Numbered from the stretch's first letter, positions 35,190 through 47,894 are shown. The stretch is DNA of 64,000 bases from Anodontia alba (GCA_964016985.1 OZ024826.1:4951552-5015551); one strand, 5' to 3'. Program-made: numbers and translations. Notes: a model not told the origin generated them from the sequence alone.

Positions 35190-35425
35190 CCTGCATTCTG
35201 ATCAGGATCTACAGAACTTATCAGGCTCACACAGCTGACCAGGGTTAACAGAACCGATCAGCTTTTATTTTCATGTCTGATCTAGTTATACATACACAAC
35301 CAGGGTGCACACAATAATCAGGGTCCACATACACGGCCACAGCTTGCACCCCCGACCAGGGTCTACAGAAACGAATATGTTTTAATAATTGATCAGAGTC
35401 TAAACATCACGCAGGGAGTTGTCAG
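35190..35425. repeat. Irregular CAGGGTCTACAGA minisatellite
   Basis: About eight imperfect units, each roughly 25-35 bp, of the type GATCAGGGTCTACAGAAC with spelling changes (GACCAGGGTTAACAGAACC, AATCAGGGTCCACATACAC). Spacing varies, so it is a decayed cluster and not a clean array. Confidence 0.6.
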
Positions 35426-36002
35426 CAAAAAGTGATACATGCATCGCAACGTCGTAGACTCAAAGTAAATAAAATTTAATTACTAGGATTTCAGCTGTGG
35501 TAAAAACGAGCATAGCCAGAATATGTCTAAACCAAAAGTATATAAATTAACGACATACCATGGTCAGATCCCCAAAGCACAGCACATCATAACAAGTTGA
35601 ACATAAATAGAGTCGAGTGTACCGCTCTATTGAAATGGGGGAGTCTTATAGCAATGCGACACGTTTCTAAACACGTGTACGCAAGAAACACATAATGGTT
35701 TTAGCATTAACATATCTTATTCGGTTATGAATAGTACACAACTTCACAAATCCACTGCTCAAAATATGACGCAAAAATCATTTTTCTCGGAAACGCCACA
35801 AGAGAGCAAAATTATTAAAGCAAACTGTTTCCTAATTCAAAAGATTGCCTTGAAGCAAAATCCTAGAATAGATATTCACCATGGAGCCTAGGTTTACCCA
35901 GCTCACATAATTTCCATATAATAGCTCGAATTATAACCATTAAAAATCAAATATATCCCAGTCAATAGCATGAACGTTATTACAATATATATTGCATTTC
36001 AG
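35426..36002 (+). other. Intron 2, last part
   Basis: Unique sequence, ending with acceptor TTGCATTTCAG. Confidence 0.5.
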
Positions 36003-36221
36003 ATGAAAATTTGATAAAAAGGATAAAATCCGAGGTACGCACATCTATGTCTCCTCAGTGGTCTGACTTTGATTCAACACGTGCTATAGATTTTGACGGA
36101 AGAACACAACCAGACATTTACCACAGCTGCAGTGGAACGAACAACGCTCCAGCTTGGTGGAGTATTGATCTACAAAACGCATATACTATCAAGGCCATCA
36201 TTTTTATTGGAAGATCAGACA
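36003..36221 (+). CDS. Exon 3, second FTP domain N-terminal half
   Basis: 219 bp, the same length and phases as exon 1. Key phrases: TRAIDFDGRTQPDIYHSCSGT, APAWWSIDLQNAY, IKAIIFIGRSD. It is about 56% identical to exon 1 at the protein level, with one fewer Cys (HSCSGT against CHCCSGT). It starts the second domain directly after exon 2 without a linker, so the domains are packed in tandem. Confidence 0.86.
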
Positions 36222-36994
36222 GTAAGTTATATAATACATATAGTCGAAGAGCGTTCAATGAGGAAGGCCAAGAAGTGCCCAAGTCTTAAAGATTTATATA
36301 TTATCTCTGCGAGCCATATCACTAAGTAATGCAATCAAATGGCATCGATTTGTGTTTTACTAAGTTGTCACACTGGGTTCCCAGTGACGACCCTTTCACA
36401 GTTTAAGTAACTTTGAAATTTGGTACATGTAAATGGTCTTGTCTTAATCTGTGTTAATTATGTGTACTCAGTTGGCGTGTAGCTACGAAAAGTATTAACG
36501 TTCTTGGGATTAACTCAGCACGTCCTTGGACTAATATGATTTTCGTCATGATAAAAGCGCTTACGCATATTTACGAAAACGTATTACGATGAAACCCCAT
36601 TTATTTTATGTCCATGTCTGTCTATCTGAGCATTCCTTATTATGCCTTTGTGTATATTGACTATGATTTTCCGGAATACGAGGTTTGTATGTTTACCCAA
36701 GACTCAGCTCATTTATTAGAAATCTAAAGTATCCAAATTAAACTCTCTATAAAATTACCTACCCGAAAGTTATGCCTTTCTAATGATAGCTGATGTAGAG
36801 ATGTCAGACGGTAACTACATGTTTGATGGACTTATATTATGAAAGATCAGAAACATGATTATAGTTGATTATTTCATACCCCTAGCACCTCATATATGCA
36901 CGTTTGGTATCAATATGCCTGGTAAACTTGTGGTTACTACAGGAGCTAAGGAGATAAATTTAGATTCAGTTACAAGTAGGATTACTTTATTTTG
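36222..36994 (+). other. Intron 3, first part
   Basis: Starts with donor GTAAGT; AT-rich with no gene or known repeat. Confidence 0.5.
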
Positions 36995-37222
36995 CTTATT
37001 TCACCAGTCTTTTCTCTGCTCTTTATTCTTTCTTGTTTTCAGTCCTTCTAGCATTGCGATTACTTCGCTTAGGGAAGAGACAGCTAATCTTAGTGTCTTT
37101 TCGTGCGTTTGTTCGATTTGTGCTTGCTTGGGTTTGTCGGTTTCCTCTTCCTCTTGGTGTCTGGGAAGGGCTGTGGTTTGTGATAGTGGCACGCCCTGGA
37201 CGTTTCTCTTACCTTTTTTAAT
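36995..37222 (+). repeat. Repeat A, 5'-truncated copy
   Basis: Holds the right two-thirds of the unit, from TTTTCAGTCCTTCTAGCATTGCG to the conserved end CACGCCCTGGACGTTTCTCTTACC. Confidence 0.8.
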
Positions 37223-37266
37223 GTAATATACTGAGAGGCAAAAATAAGTATACAGGTAATCACTTT

Positions 37267-39132
37267 TTATACGCCCGTTTAAAAAAAAGACGGGATGTAT
37301 TATGTTACGGATCATGGCGTCCGTACGTCCGTCCGTAAACATTTTCGTTTCCGGCTAACTCCTCCTACAGTTTACATTCGATCAAGCTGAAACTGGGTAT
37401 ATAGTTAGACCATGATGTGGCGCACATATTGTTTCGGGGTTACAGTCCACCAAATATTAGCAAAGTTATGCCCCTTTGAAAATTTCAGTAGATTTTTCGT
37501 TTCCGGCTGAATCCTCCTACAGTTTACATCCGATCAAGCTGAAACGTCACTTGTAGTTATGCCCCTTAGAAAATTTCTGTAAACTTTTCATTTCTGGTTA
37601 TTTCCTCTTACATTTTACATCCGGACAAGCTGAAACGTCATTTAAAGTTTGATCATGATGTGGAGCAGCGCATATTGTTTCGAGGTTACAGTCCACCAAA
37701 TATTAGCAGAGTTATGCCCCTTTGAAAATTTCAGTAGACTTTTCGTTTCCGGCTAAATCCTCCTACAGTTTACATCCGATCAAGCTGAAACGTCACTTGT
37801 AGTTAGACCATGATGTGGAGCAGCGCATATTGTTGCAAAGTTACAGTTTACCAAATATTAGCATAGTTATACCCCTTTGAAAATTTCTATTATTTTTTTT
37901 GTTTCTGGCTAACTCCTCCTACAGTTTACATCCAATCAAGCTGAAACTTCATGTACAGTTAGACCATGATGTGGAGTAGCGCATATTGTTTTGAGGTTAC
38001 AGTCCACCAAATATTAGTAGAGTATACTTTTTGAAAATTTCAGTAAACTTTTCGTTTCCGGCTAAATCCTCCTACAGTTTACATCCTATCAAGCTGAAAC
38101 TTGATTTGTAGTTAGACCATGATGCGGAACAGCGCATATTATTTCATGGTTATAGTCCACCAAATATTAGCAGTTAAACCCCTTTGAAAATTTCTATTAT
38201 TTTTTTTGTTTCCGGCTAAATCCTCCTACAGTTTATATCCGATCAAGCTGAAACTTCATTAATAGTTACACGGTGATGTGGAGCAGCACATATCATTTCG
38301 AGGTTACATTGCACTAAATATTTGCAGATTTATGCCCCTTTGGAAGTTTTTGTAAACTTATCACAACATATGGTTTAGAGGTAATAGTGTGCAAAGTTTG
38401 TTTCATAATAGGTATTTTATTCTTTGCAAATAACTAAAGTTTTGGTCATATGGGCAAGATATTGATTTTGTTAACATCTTCTCTTATTAGATTTGCAAGA
38501 AAAGGTTGCCATTCTTAAATCTTTATACATACATAATTCGTTTTGGATTTTTTTAATACTCTTCTGATTTGGCTCCCTTGACGAACAAAAATAAACTCAG
38601 TATTAAACAAAAGTTAAAGGTTTACAAAAAGATTTCTTGCAGCATTTTTTTTTTGTTGTTTATTTTTGATTTGTTATAGTTTGGTCCGATATCGAAGTAT
38701 AGGAGAAACAAATCAGCCAAAGGCTCATGTCAGCTTATAATATAGCCATGCTTCTGTGGTGTGTCCTCCGTCAGAAGGCACCTCCCTAGAAGCAGCAAAT
38801 TTTCCCTATTTTCCCAGGAGGGAGAAGTCACTTCTCCCTTAATTTCTGGGCCAGCTTGGACCCTTATTTCTCCAGGAGGGAGAAGTCACTTCTCCCTTAA
38901 TTTCTGGGCCAGCTTGGACCCTTAGGTTATAGTTCACCAAATATCAGCAGAGACATGCCCCAATGATTATTATTATTATTATTATTTTATTTATTTATTT
39001 TTTTTTTTTTTATTTTGTAATTCCACTCACAGTTTATATCCAGAGCACTGAATTATACAGGAACCAGTTTATGTGCTACATCTTACTATTACTTGCCACG
39101 GGCGTATAATGCCCCGCTTGGCGGCGCTCTTG
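37267..39132 (+). mobile_element. Helitron-like element F with ~140-bp core repeats
   Basis: Starts TTATACGCCCG with a short palindrome (CCCGTTT...AGACGGG), then CGTCCGTACGTCCGTCCG. It carries about seven core units (37340-38350) marked by TTTCGTTTCCGGCTAA, CCTCCTACAGTTTACATCCGATCAAGCTGAAAC and ACAGTCCACCAAATATTAGC. It ends GGGCGTATAATGCCCCGCTTGGCGGCGCTCTTG, comparable with D. The stretch at 38400-38940 is unrelated to the core and includes a 58-bp tandem duplication, so insertions or an internal unique part exist. Confidence 0.65.
38814..38929. repeat. 58-bp tandem duplication
   Basis: Two nearly identical units starting CCAGGAGGGAGAAGTCACTT at 38814 and 38872. Each contains the perfect hairpin GGGAGAAGT-C-ACTTCTCCC. 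The near identity makes this a recent event. An (ATT)n run lies just after, at about 38965-38985. Confidence 0.85.
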
Positions 39133-39342
39133 TTCTGTTTGTCAACGGATTTTTTTTATATGTACATAACTTGTTAATGTCATATTTATGAACAATTATT
39201 TATGAATAACTTGCAACAATTTTCAGGAGATTCAATCAAAGAGCAAGGAAATGATATTTACGGAAACAAATAAGGGGTCTACATCAACATTTGTGTATTA
39301 GTAGCTCCCCTTTAAAAATGCATTTTGGATAAAGAAACTTAC
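39133..39342. other. Intron 3 spacer
   Basis: Unique AT-rich sequence between element F and the tandem duplication. Confidence 0.5.
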
Positions 39343-39966
39343 TGTTGGTTTTCATTCACTCTGGCACACAGTAGAATTGCCATAAGTTTTCGTCTTTGTT
39401 TATCATATTGATAATTGATTTTTATGTTTTCGCTTTGATGCATTGACTGAGTTGGGAGCCTTTACGCGAACCGAATAGTTATGTATTTCTGTACAAAGAG
39501 TAGCATCGGGACCAGGGCGAAGTTGGCAGGTCGTAATAGTGCTTTAACCCACCCATCCCGCCCCGATGGTTTATTCTAATGGCCATTCTAACGTGGTGGT
39601 CACGGTGTAAGTCTTACTCTTTGTTATCTTTGGTTTGGCCCGCTGTGGTTCATCTGTTGGTTTTCATTTACTCTGGCATACAGTAGAATCAGCCATAGTA
39701 CTCGTCTTTGTTCATTATAGTGATTAATCTGATTTTTATATGTTTTCACTTTGATGCATTGACTGAGTTGGGAGCCTTTATGCGAACCGAAGTTTTATGT
39801 ATTTCTGTATTAAGATTAGCACGGGACCCAGAGTGGCTAGCTGTGAAAGTGCTTTAAAACCGGCCCCTCCCCACGCCCCCCTTTCCCCGGTGGTTAACTC
39901 TACTGACCGTTCTAAGGCGGTGACCCCGGTGTTAGTCTTACTCTTTGTTGCTTTGTGGTTTATTCT
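39343..39966. repeat. 312-bp tandem duplication with repeat A head
   Basis: Copies start TGTTGGTTTTCAT at 39343 and 39655. Each runs through TTGACTGAGTTGGGAGCCTTTA and into the first part of repeat A (AGCATCGGGACC... and AGCACGGGACCC...). Repeat A was already in place when the segment duplicated. Confidence 0.8.
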
Positions 39967-40686
39967 GCGAGGGGATTTGTTTTATGTCTTACCTTTTGTT
40001 ATTTTGTTCTTGTGTTTTTTCAGTCCTTTTAGCAGTGCGATTATCTTGCTTGAGGAAGAGAGAGCTAATCTTAGTGCTTTTCGTACGTACGCTCGATTTG
40101 TGCTTGCTTGCTTTTATCGGATTCCTCTTTCTCTTGGTGTCTGGGAAGGGCGGCGGTTTGTGACTGTGGCACTCCCTGGACGTTTCTCTTACCTATTTTG
40201 TTATTGTATATTTTTCAGTTATTTTAGCATTGCGATTACCTCGCTTGGGGAAGAGAGAGCTAATCTTAGCGCTTTTCGTACGTTTGTTCGATTTGCATTT
40301 GTTTGGTGTTGTCTGTTTTCTCTTCCTCTTCGTGTCTGGGATGGACTGCCGCATGTGCAGATTATATTTCATTACATTTAGGATCACTGGGCCCATAAAG
40401 GTATATTTGAAAATGGAGTTCTGCACATGTAAACTCTAGAGGGCGTAGGTAGTGTTGCAAACTTCATCACTTGTCTTTTCGTGTGTCATTTTGTTCTTGT
40501 GTTTTTCAGTCCTTTTAGTATTGCGATTACCTCGCTTGGGGAAGAGAGAGCTAATCTTAGTGCTTTTCGTACGTTTGTTCGATTTGTGCTTGTTTGGATT
40601 TGTCGGTTTCCTCTTCCTCTTTGGGTCTGGGAAGGGCTGCGGTTTGTGATTGTGGCACTCCCTGGACTTTTCGCTGACCCTTTTTT
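39815..40686 (+). repeat. Repeat A cluster, three head-to-tail copies
   Basis: Copy one 39815-40200 is full length. Copy two, 40200 to about 40340, and copy three, 40475-40686, lack their 5' parts. All are in the same direction and the complete ones end with CTCCCTGGAC. Between copies two and three is a fragment of the tandem-dimer repeat (40340-40470). A 194-codon frame (39797-40381) spans two copies and is a repeat artefact. Confidence 0.78.
40340..40472. repeat. Tandem-dimer repeat fragment
   Basis: ATTTAGGATCACTGGGCCCATAAAGG...CTCTAGAGGGCGTAGGTAGTGTTGCAAACTTCATCA, the same landmarks as at 11.9 and 12.7 kb in reverse order. Confidence 0.65.
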
Positions 40687-41876
40687 TTGCATTGGAAACA
40701 TGTTTTAGTTTAGGCTGACAGCGCCACAGCTACTATTGACATCGTGTGATGCTTGATCTGTGTCAATATTTTACAACACAAGAAACACTAACACATATAT
40801 GCAAACTTCCCATGTCGAGAAATCAGATATTTACGACTATCGTATTTAGTATTTCGTGTGCAGTCACCATTAAAGAGAATTAAGATGAGCTTCCTGCTTT
40901 CTATTGGTTAACGAAGCATCTCAAAAGGCCATATGAAATATTCTGAAGACAGGATTTTTTAGAAATACAGAACAAATCAAAATCAGAATATTACACATTT
41001 CATCTTAACCTGTTTCATGCATTAAAGCTGAACTCACAAAATTGTTAACGTCGTTCTATACTGCTATTAAATGCATATAATTAAATATTGTGATACAGTA
41101 TATGAAAGATCTGGTAAAACATATTTTGGTCAGTGGAAAGATCTGGTGAGGTTTGAATAAAATTATGTTTGGATACTTCCGCGCAACTAGTGTGTTTGCA
41201 GAATTTTTTTTTGTTGTTCTTGTGTTTTATTTTTTTTTCACACTTCATACTGCATTGCATGGTGCGAGGTGATCTTCTGGATTTAATTGAAAGAACCTTC
41301 GTAAGTAATTTTCTCGTTTCCTTGCTGATAATGGAAGGCATGCTTAATATATTTCACTACACGTGCTTATAAGCGTAGTGCCTTATGGCCTTGCAGAGGG
41401 TTTCTGGTGCTCTTTCTTTTTGTTATTCGGTTTGGTTCTGAATTGTACAAACCAATGGTTGGTGTACAGATGTGTGTTGGTTGTGCCACCCTTGTCGTGG
41501 TTTTGTCTATGCTTTGTTATGAAAATGACATTCGTTTCGGCGTCTTGATATTTCGATGGTTTAATGTTAGTTTCGATGGTAATTAACCCAGTCACGGTTA
41601 ATAACGTTTCTTCCTTCTTTGGTTGCACGCCGGACTCTATGTCGGCCCCGGCCTAAAGAGTTATAAGTAAGTCGTTTGGTGCAAGTAGCTCTGGCTCTGG
41701 TCGGGCCCACCGGAGTCCAACTGAAGATTTTCTTTTGCTTCAGCATTTCAGTTATTTCTTGCTGTTGAGTCCTCATCGTTGTTTCATCTCTGTATTCGTT
41801 TGTTTTTTATGTTCTCAGAGATATTGCACTAATGAGATAGAAACTCTTCACGCGGACTGAACAAAAGTCTTGTGTA
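40687..41876. other. Intron 3, no gene seen
   Basis: Unique DNA. Overlapping open frames at 41081-41776 on both strands have no known domain. Ends at the TA target of the mariner element (41875-41876). Confidence 0.45.
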
Positions 41877-43183
41877 CGAGGGATGTTCGAAATGAATTGC
41901 TTATTGTCCTCTAGCTCGATATCCACGTGGGGCACGATAAAAACCAATACATGCCTGTATAGGGTTATTCAATATCTACATAATGGTGTATAAATGTACA
42001 TGTTAGACTAAGTGCCATTTAAATACACGCAGTCATTGACCACTGCAGTAAAAATGGTTGGTAGAAGCGTCGACAAAAAAGATGAAATACGGGCTTACAT
42101 CAAAGCTCGCTAAAAACTTGGTTGTTCTTTGAAGAAGCTGATGACTGAAATTTCTACTGCTTTTGGACCTCCTTGTGTGTCTTATGATACAGTTCGGCGG
42201 TGGAAAAAGAAATTTGAATCTGATGTAGAGTCCATCAAAAATGCACCGAAATCAGGTAGGCCAAAATCTGCATCTCGTAAAGAAATTGTTTCCAAACTAA
42301 AGGAAATCATTGAAGGAGATGCCAGATTTACAGTTCGTGATATTGCACGAAAGGTAGGCATATCACTATCAAAGGTTCACCTTATTTTGAAGAAGCATGT
42401 GAAAGTCAGAAAGATTCCTGCTAGATGGGTGCCACATCTGTTGACTGGCGAGCAAAAGAGGCAACGGGTTAAAGTGGCCAAAAAGCTGCTTCAAATGTTT
42501 CAAAATATGACAAAAAGCAGTTTGCCAATGTCGTCACAGGTGATGAAACCTGGGTCCATTATTTTGAGCCCGTCAGAAAGGTTAGCAATAAGATCTGGGC
42601 CACTACAGCAAACGCCCAATAATTGCCAAACGTTTTTTGAGTACAAAGAAGGTTTTGTATGCAATCTTCTTCTCTGGTGAAGGAGTTGCAATGAAAGTGC
42701 CAGTGAAAAAGGGCAAAAGCATCACCGGAAAGTACTACAAAGACTACTGAAGAAACTGAAAAAGTATTATCAGAAACGACGCCCAGCCACTGGTTTTAAA
42801 CATGTCCGTCTTCTACATGACAATGCCGCAGCTCATACCTCCGCAATAGTCTTTGAAGAAATAAAAAGTAATTGTTTTGCCTCATCCCCCGTATTCCCCA
42901 GATCTTGCCCCATGTGATTTCTTTTTGTTTCCGAAATTGAAAGCATTCCTTGCTGGGCGGAAATACCAGTCATGACAGGCACTTGGATCTACCATTCATC
43001 AGTACCTTATTACTGTGCCCAAATCAGCGTACCGTGACGTCTTCAAGAAGTGGATACATCGGCTGAAACTTTGCATTTCTAGCCACGGGGAGTACTTCGA
43101 GGGCATGAAACGAGTACTTTTGGGCTAACTTGAAATTTGAAGTCTCCAGATAGAAATAAGCAATTCATTTCGAACATCCCTCG
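41877..43183 (+). mobile_element. Mariner transposon, complete but dead
   Basis: 1307 bp with perfect 29-bp terminal inverted repeats beginning CGAGGGATGTTCGAAATG, flanked by TA on both sides (41875-41876 and 43184-43185). Size, ends and TA target are standard for mariner. The single transposase gene inside is broken, so the copy cannot move on its own, although its ends look usable in trans. Confidence 0.92.
42054..43128 (+). pseudogene. Mariner transposase, inactivated
   Basis: Starts ATG at 42054 after AAAAA. A stop at 42111-42113 interrupts codon 20, after which the frame runs to about 42500. The N-terminal DNA-binding part is clear: a first helix-turn-helix (about residues 20-60 with VRRWKKKFE), then GRPKSA and a second helix-turn-helix (TVRDIARKVGISLSKVHLIL). 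After a frameshift near 42500 the catalytic TGDETW is at 42536-42553, HDNAAAH at about 42816, and the third-Asp region (SPDLAPCDF) at about 42894 in yet another frame. The spacing between the last two Asp residues is shorter than the usual 34, so there is a deletion. One stop and at least two frameshifts exclude function. Confidence 0.9.
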
Positions 43184-43191
43184 TATACCAC

Positions 43192-43985
43192 GGCATAAAT
43201 TTGGGATAGCCGGTTGGTCTAAGGTTTGGGAAAGAAACTGTCCTTTTGGTTTTCTGCATGTAGTGTTTTGGTTTTGGTGCGGTTGCTTTAAGTGCATCCT
43301 TCTTTCCATTTGGTGTCTTAAACGGAAGGTGTTAGGGAATTGTATCGATTCCTGATCATTTCCTTCCTTTCTATTTACTTATTAACAATGGTTATTTTGA
43401 CCAGATTGTGAATGAATTTTATCCAGAGGGACTTCAGCCTTGGGTGAGGGTCGATATCTCTGATGCGCCTGGTCTTGTCGGGTGTCCTGGTGGTCGGACT
43501 AGGCTTTTGGATCAGTGATGTCGTCGCCCTAAGATGCATGAAACGTTGGCTGAGAATTGTCGCCGTTTGTCTCAATTAACTTTAAAAATTGCTGTTGGCT
43601 AGAAAGCACTGGTTTGTCCGGGAACGAGATCTGAGGCAATTAGTATGTACGTTAGGCAGGATTTACGCGTTACTTGAGTTTCGATACGGTTCTTCTATGA
43701 ATTCAGAAAGATTGTGGACAGAAGTGATATTTCGTTACAAGTTTAAAACATTGTCACACACAAAACATGGGTAACAAGAAACGTATTTTGCGGCAAAGTG
43801 CATATTGAAATAGAAAGGAAGGCAATGACCAGGAATCGATATAAGTACCTAATACCTTCCTTCCCAGAACCATATGGGAACGAATGACGCACATTAAGCA
43901 ATCACCAAAATCAAAACACTACAAGCAGAACGGCAAAAGGACAATTTCTTTCAAAAATATTGGCCAAACGGCTGTCAAAAATAAA
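43192..43985. mobile_element. Foldback element, ~190-bp arms
   Basis: The left arm 43192-43378 (GGGATAGCCGGTTGG, CTGTCCTTTTGGTTTTCTGC, GTAGTGTTTTGGTTTTGGTG, ATCGATTCCTGATCATTTCC) is complementary to 43788-43985 at roughly three bases in four. The 410 bp between the arms are not coding in any way I recognise. It begins only a few bases right of the mariner target site. Confidence 0.75.
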
Positions 43986-44446
<461 letters not shown>

Positions 44447-44571
44447 ACATTGATGTTTTACTGATTGGTTAGATAGAGACCCCTTGTGCGGACGGATATA
44501 TTTTTGTATCCGCATCAAAATTAAGATGAAGGTTTGGACACAATAAACAGACAAAAGAACAAACACAGGGG

Positions 44572-44930
44572 GCTATGTTTTATTAGGTCTCTTCATGTAT
44601 AGCTCTGTAGTTTGCAAAGCTGTATATTCCCTAAGCACTAGCTTAACTGGTACCAGATTTTCAAAAGTACCAGAATGGGCTCAGCGATCCTACAAGAAAT
44701 GAAAAAAAGAAAAATAATCTACACTATGTTGAAGAACGGGGAGACGTTCCACGATAGCTACAAGGCACTTAATACCAGCTGCTGTGAAGTAAAATAAAAA
44801 TCTAAAAAAGATTGCCTTTAAAAACAAAGAACTTACAAAAGAACGATAATCGGAGACCCAAGTTTTTTAAGTCTCTTCACATATAGGTAAGTAGATTGCA
44901 ATGCTGCTCACGCTCCTGTCCCTCTCCCCC
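44572..44930. repeat. Tandem-dimer repeat, about 1.3 units
   Basis: Same sense as the 11.9-kb copy: TTTATTAGGTCTCTTCATGTATAG, GTAGTTTGCAAAGCTG, AATAATCTACACTATGTTGAAGAACGGGGAGACG, CCAGCTGCTGTGAAGTAAAATAAAA and GATTGCCTTT. The ATCTACACTATG part is an uninterrupted version of the site where the TRIM inserted at 12.08 kb. Confidence 0.75.
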
Positions 44931-44934
44931 TACC

Positions 44935-44936
<2 letters not shown>

Positions 44937-44991
<55 letters not shown>
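44937..44991. repeat. (AC)n microsatellite
   Basis: About 26 AC units. Confidence 0.97.
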
Positions 44992-45477
44992 CCCCTCGCT
45001 TCAGATTTGCTGATTCCCACACTCCCAATAGTTTTTGTACTGACAATTCCAGGGTGGTTCCTCTTTTGCAGTTATATTTTGTTCTTGCGTAGGAAGGTTT
45101 CGTGTGTAGACTGTGTTGTCGTTGTTTATTCGTCGTCTTTCCTCTCTTTTGGTGCCTCTTACGGGCTGTGCGTTGTGGTTTTGGTGTTTCTGTTTGTCTT
45201 TGCTTAAATTATTATTATTATTATTATTGTTTGTGTTTTGCTCTTATTTTCATCAGCGAGGTAGGAAATCCTGCGCGGACCTAATCTGTATACGTGAGTT
45301 GTGGGCGGTTGGGTGGGTTGATTTCATGACCCGGTAGATGTCTCTCCTGACTCTTCCAATATATGAATAAAGGTGCACAGGAAATGCCACAATCATGTAG
45401 CATGTTACTGGGGCACCGAAAACAGAAAAATATATATGCAAACTGGAGGTTCTGGGGTACAGTCTTTAATAGCTGTA
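44992..45477. other. Intron 3, no gene seen
   Basis: Unique sequence with an (ATT)n run at about 45208-45227. The segment at 45363-45400 (AGGTGCACAGGAAATGCCACAATCATG) weakly recalls the repeat A end. Confidence 0.4.
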
Positions 45478-47693
45478 AACAAGAGGGCCATGATGGCCCT
45501 GTAACACTCACCTGAGCATCATAGCACTTTGAGAACCAGATCTAGAACTGATCAAGGTAAACATTCTGATCAAAATTCAAAATGATTATATTATTAAGTA
45601 AGACAATGTAGCATGCCTAATGGACTATGAAATAAAGGTCAAGGTCAAATATGGATGACTGCACTCAAGAGGCCATGCTAAGATGTATGCATGTACTAAG
45701 TATCACTGGCTGTAGGAGCAATAGTTACTGAGAAATTTACCTAAACACAAACAATTCACAAGTACCAAAAATCATTCTGTAGGACCAATAATTACTGAGA
45801 AACTGACCTAAACGGAAAAACTTAAGAAAGTCACTGGATAGAAAAATATGCATCACCTTGAAATCATCAAGACAAACATTTTGAGCAAGATTCATGATGA
45901 TTACTTTAAAAAATGTGACCTCTAGAGCATCAACAAGCTTTTCCTTTGATTTGGCCAGCTGACTTAGTTTCTGATATCAAGTGACCCAGTTTTAAAATAG
46001 GCCTAGAAATCATCGACGAAAATTTTGAGCAATATTTATGATGATTATTTAAGAAATGAGACCTCTGGAGTGTTAACAGTTTTCTGCTGATATGGCCTGG
46101 TGACCTAGTTTTTTACCCCATGTGACCCAGTTTCAAACTCGACCTAGAAATCATCAAGACAAACATTTTGGGCAAGATTCATGATGATTGCTTCAAACAT
46201 GTGACCACTGGAGTGTTAACAAAATTTTCTGCTGATTTTGCCGGGTGACCTAGTTTTTGACCCCAAGTGACCCAGTTTCGAACTTGACCTAGAACTCATC
46301 AAGACAAACATTTTGAGCAAGATTCATGATGATTGCTTCAAAAATGTGACCGCAAGAGTGTTAACAAGGTTTTCTGCTGATTTGGCCCGGTGACCTAGTT
46401 TTTGACCCCAAGTGACCCAGTTTCAAATCTGACCTAGAAATCATCAAGACAAACGTGTTGAGCAAGATCCATGATGATTGCTTGAAAAATGTGACCAATA
46501 GAATGTTAACAAGGTTTTCCGCAGATTTGGCCAGGTGACCTAGTTTTTTTACCCCAGGTGACCCAGTTTCGAACTTGACTTAGAAATCATCAAGACAAAC
46601 ATTTTGAGCAAGATTCATGATGACTGCTTAAAAATGTGACTGCTAGAGTGTTAACAAAGTGTTCTGCTGATTTGACTCAGTGACCTAGTTTTTGACCCCA
46701 AGTGATCCAGTTTCAAACTTGACCTAGAACTCATCAAGACAAAACACTTTAAGCAAGATTCATGATGACTACTTCAAAAATGTGACCGCTAGAGTGTTAA
46801 CAAGGTTTTAGCTTGATTTGGCCAGGTGACCTAGTTTTTGACCCCAAGAGACCCAGTTTCGAACTTGACCTAAAAATCATCAAGACAAACATTCTGAGCA
46901 ACATTCATGATGATTGCTTGAAAAATGTGACCACTAGAGTGTTAACAAGGTTTTCTGCTGATTTGGCCAGGTGACCTAGTTTTTGACCCCAGGTGACCCA
47001 GTTTCGAACTTGACCTAGAAATCATCAAGACAAACATTTTAAGCAAGATTCATGATGATTGCTTAAACAAGTCACCCCGATGCTTCCACAGTGAAAGCAA
47101 GATTGGAGTCAATTGTCCTTTCGGTACAGGAGAAGAAGTGAAAAATAGATTTTCAAGATGGCTGCCATGGCGGCCATCTTGGATTTCCGATCAGCACGAT
47201 TTTAGCTATTTTAAATTACAAGTCACCCCAATGCTTCCTAGCAAGTTGGTAGTTAATTGGCCTTTCAGTTCAGGAGAAGAAGTGAAAAATAGATTTTCAA
47301 GATGGCCGCCAAGGCGGCCTATTTGGTTACCGATCGGCACAATTTTAGCTATTTTTGATCTTCAAGTCACCCCAATGCTTCCTAGCAAGTTTGGAGTCAA
47401 TTGGCCTTTCGGTTCAGGAGAAGAAACGAAAAATAGATTTTCAAGATGGCTGCCATGGCGGCCATCTTGGATTTCCGATCGGTACAATTTCAGCTATTTT
47501 TGATCTACAGGTCACCCCGATGCTTCCTACCAAGCATCGAGTCAATTGGTCCAGGGGTGTAGGAGGAGTAGGCTTTTAAAGCAATTGTTGACGCCGCACG
47601 ACGAACGACGGACGACGAACGACGGACGACGCACGACGGACATTGACTGACCACAATAGCTCACCATGAGCACTTCGTGCTCAGGTGAGCTAA
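45478..47693 (+). mobile_element. Helitron-like element G, two different core arrays
   Basis: Starts AACAAGAGGGCC with the palindrome GGGCCATGATGGCCC and the subterminal repeat CTCACCTGAGC. First array: eight to nine units of ~145 bp (about 45900-47090) marked by CATCAAGACAAACATTTTGAGCAAG, TGTGACCRCTAGAGTGTTAACAAG and GGTGACCTAGTTTTTGACCCC. Second array: about three units of ~130 bp (47090-47570) marked by TTTTCAAGATGGCTGCCATGG and GTCACCCCRATGCTTCC, shared with element B. Then a (GACGAACGACG)n run (47590-47640) and the 3' end: hairpin GAGCAC-TTC-GTGCTC (47668-47682), AGGTGAG, CTAA. Non-autonomous, no helicase gene. Confidence 0.72.
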
Positions 47694-47894
47694 CAATCCA
47701 AGCATTTTCGTCCCCATATGCCCTACACAAAAATGTTTTAGCAATGCTAACAGCATTGCTACTGGCAGAAATGGGCTGTACAAAAAATTTTAAACATCGC
47801 TACCAGCATTTGTAGAGGCCATATGGGAGTGGAAAAACTATTGACTTAGATCTGGGATACCGGGGTATAAATTTGTACATGCCGTTTCTGGCAC
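47694..47894. other. Intron 3 spacer
   Basis: Unique sequence; no feature beyond short near-palindromes around AGCATTG. Confidence 0.4.

Noticed and set aside
39797..40381. 194-codon open frame as a gene
   Set aside because: It spans two copies of repeat A and has no homologous frame preserved in the other copies.
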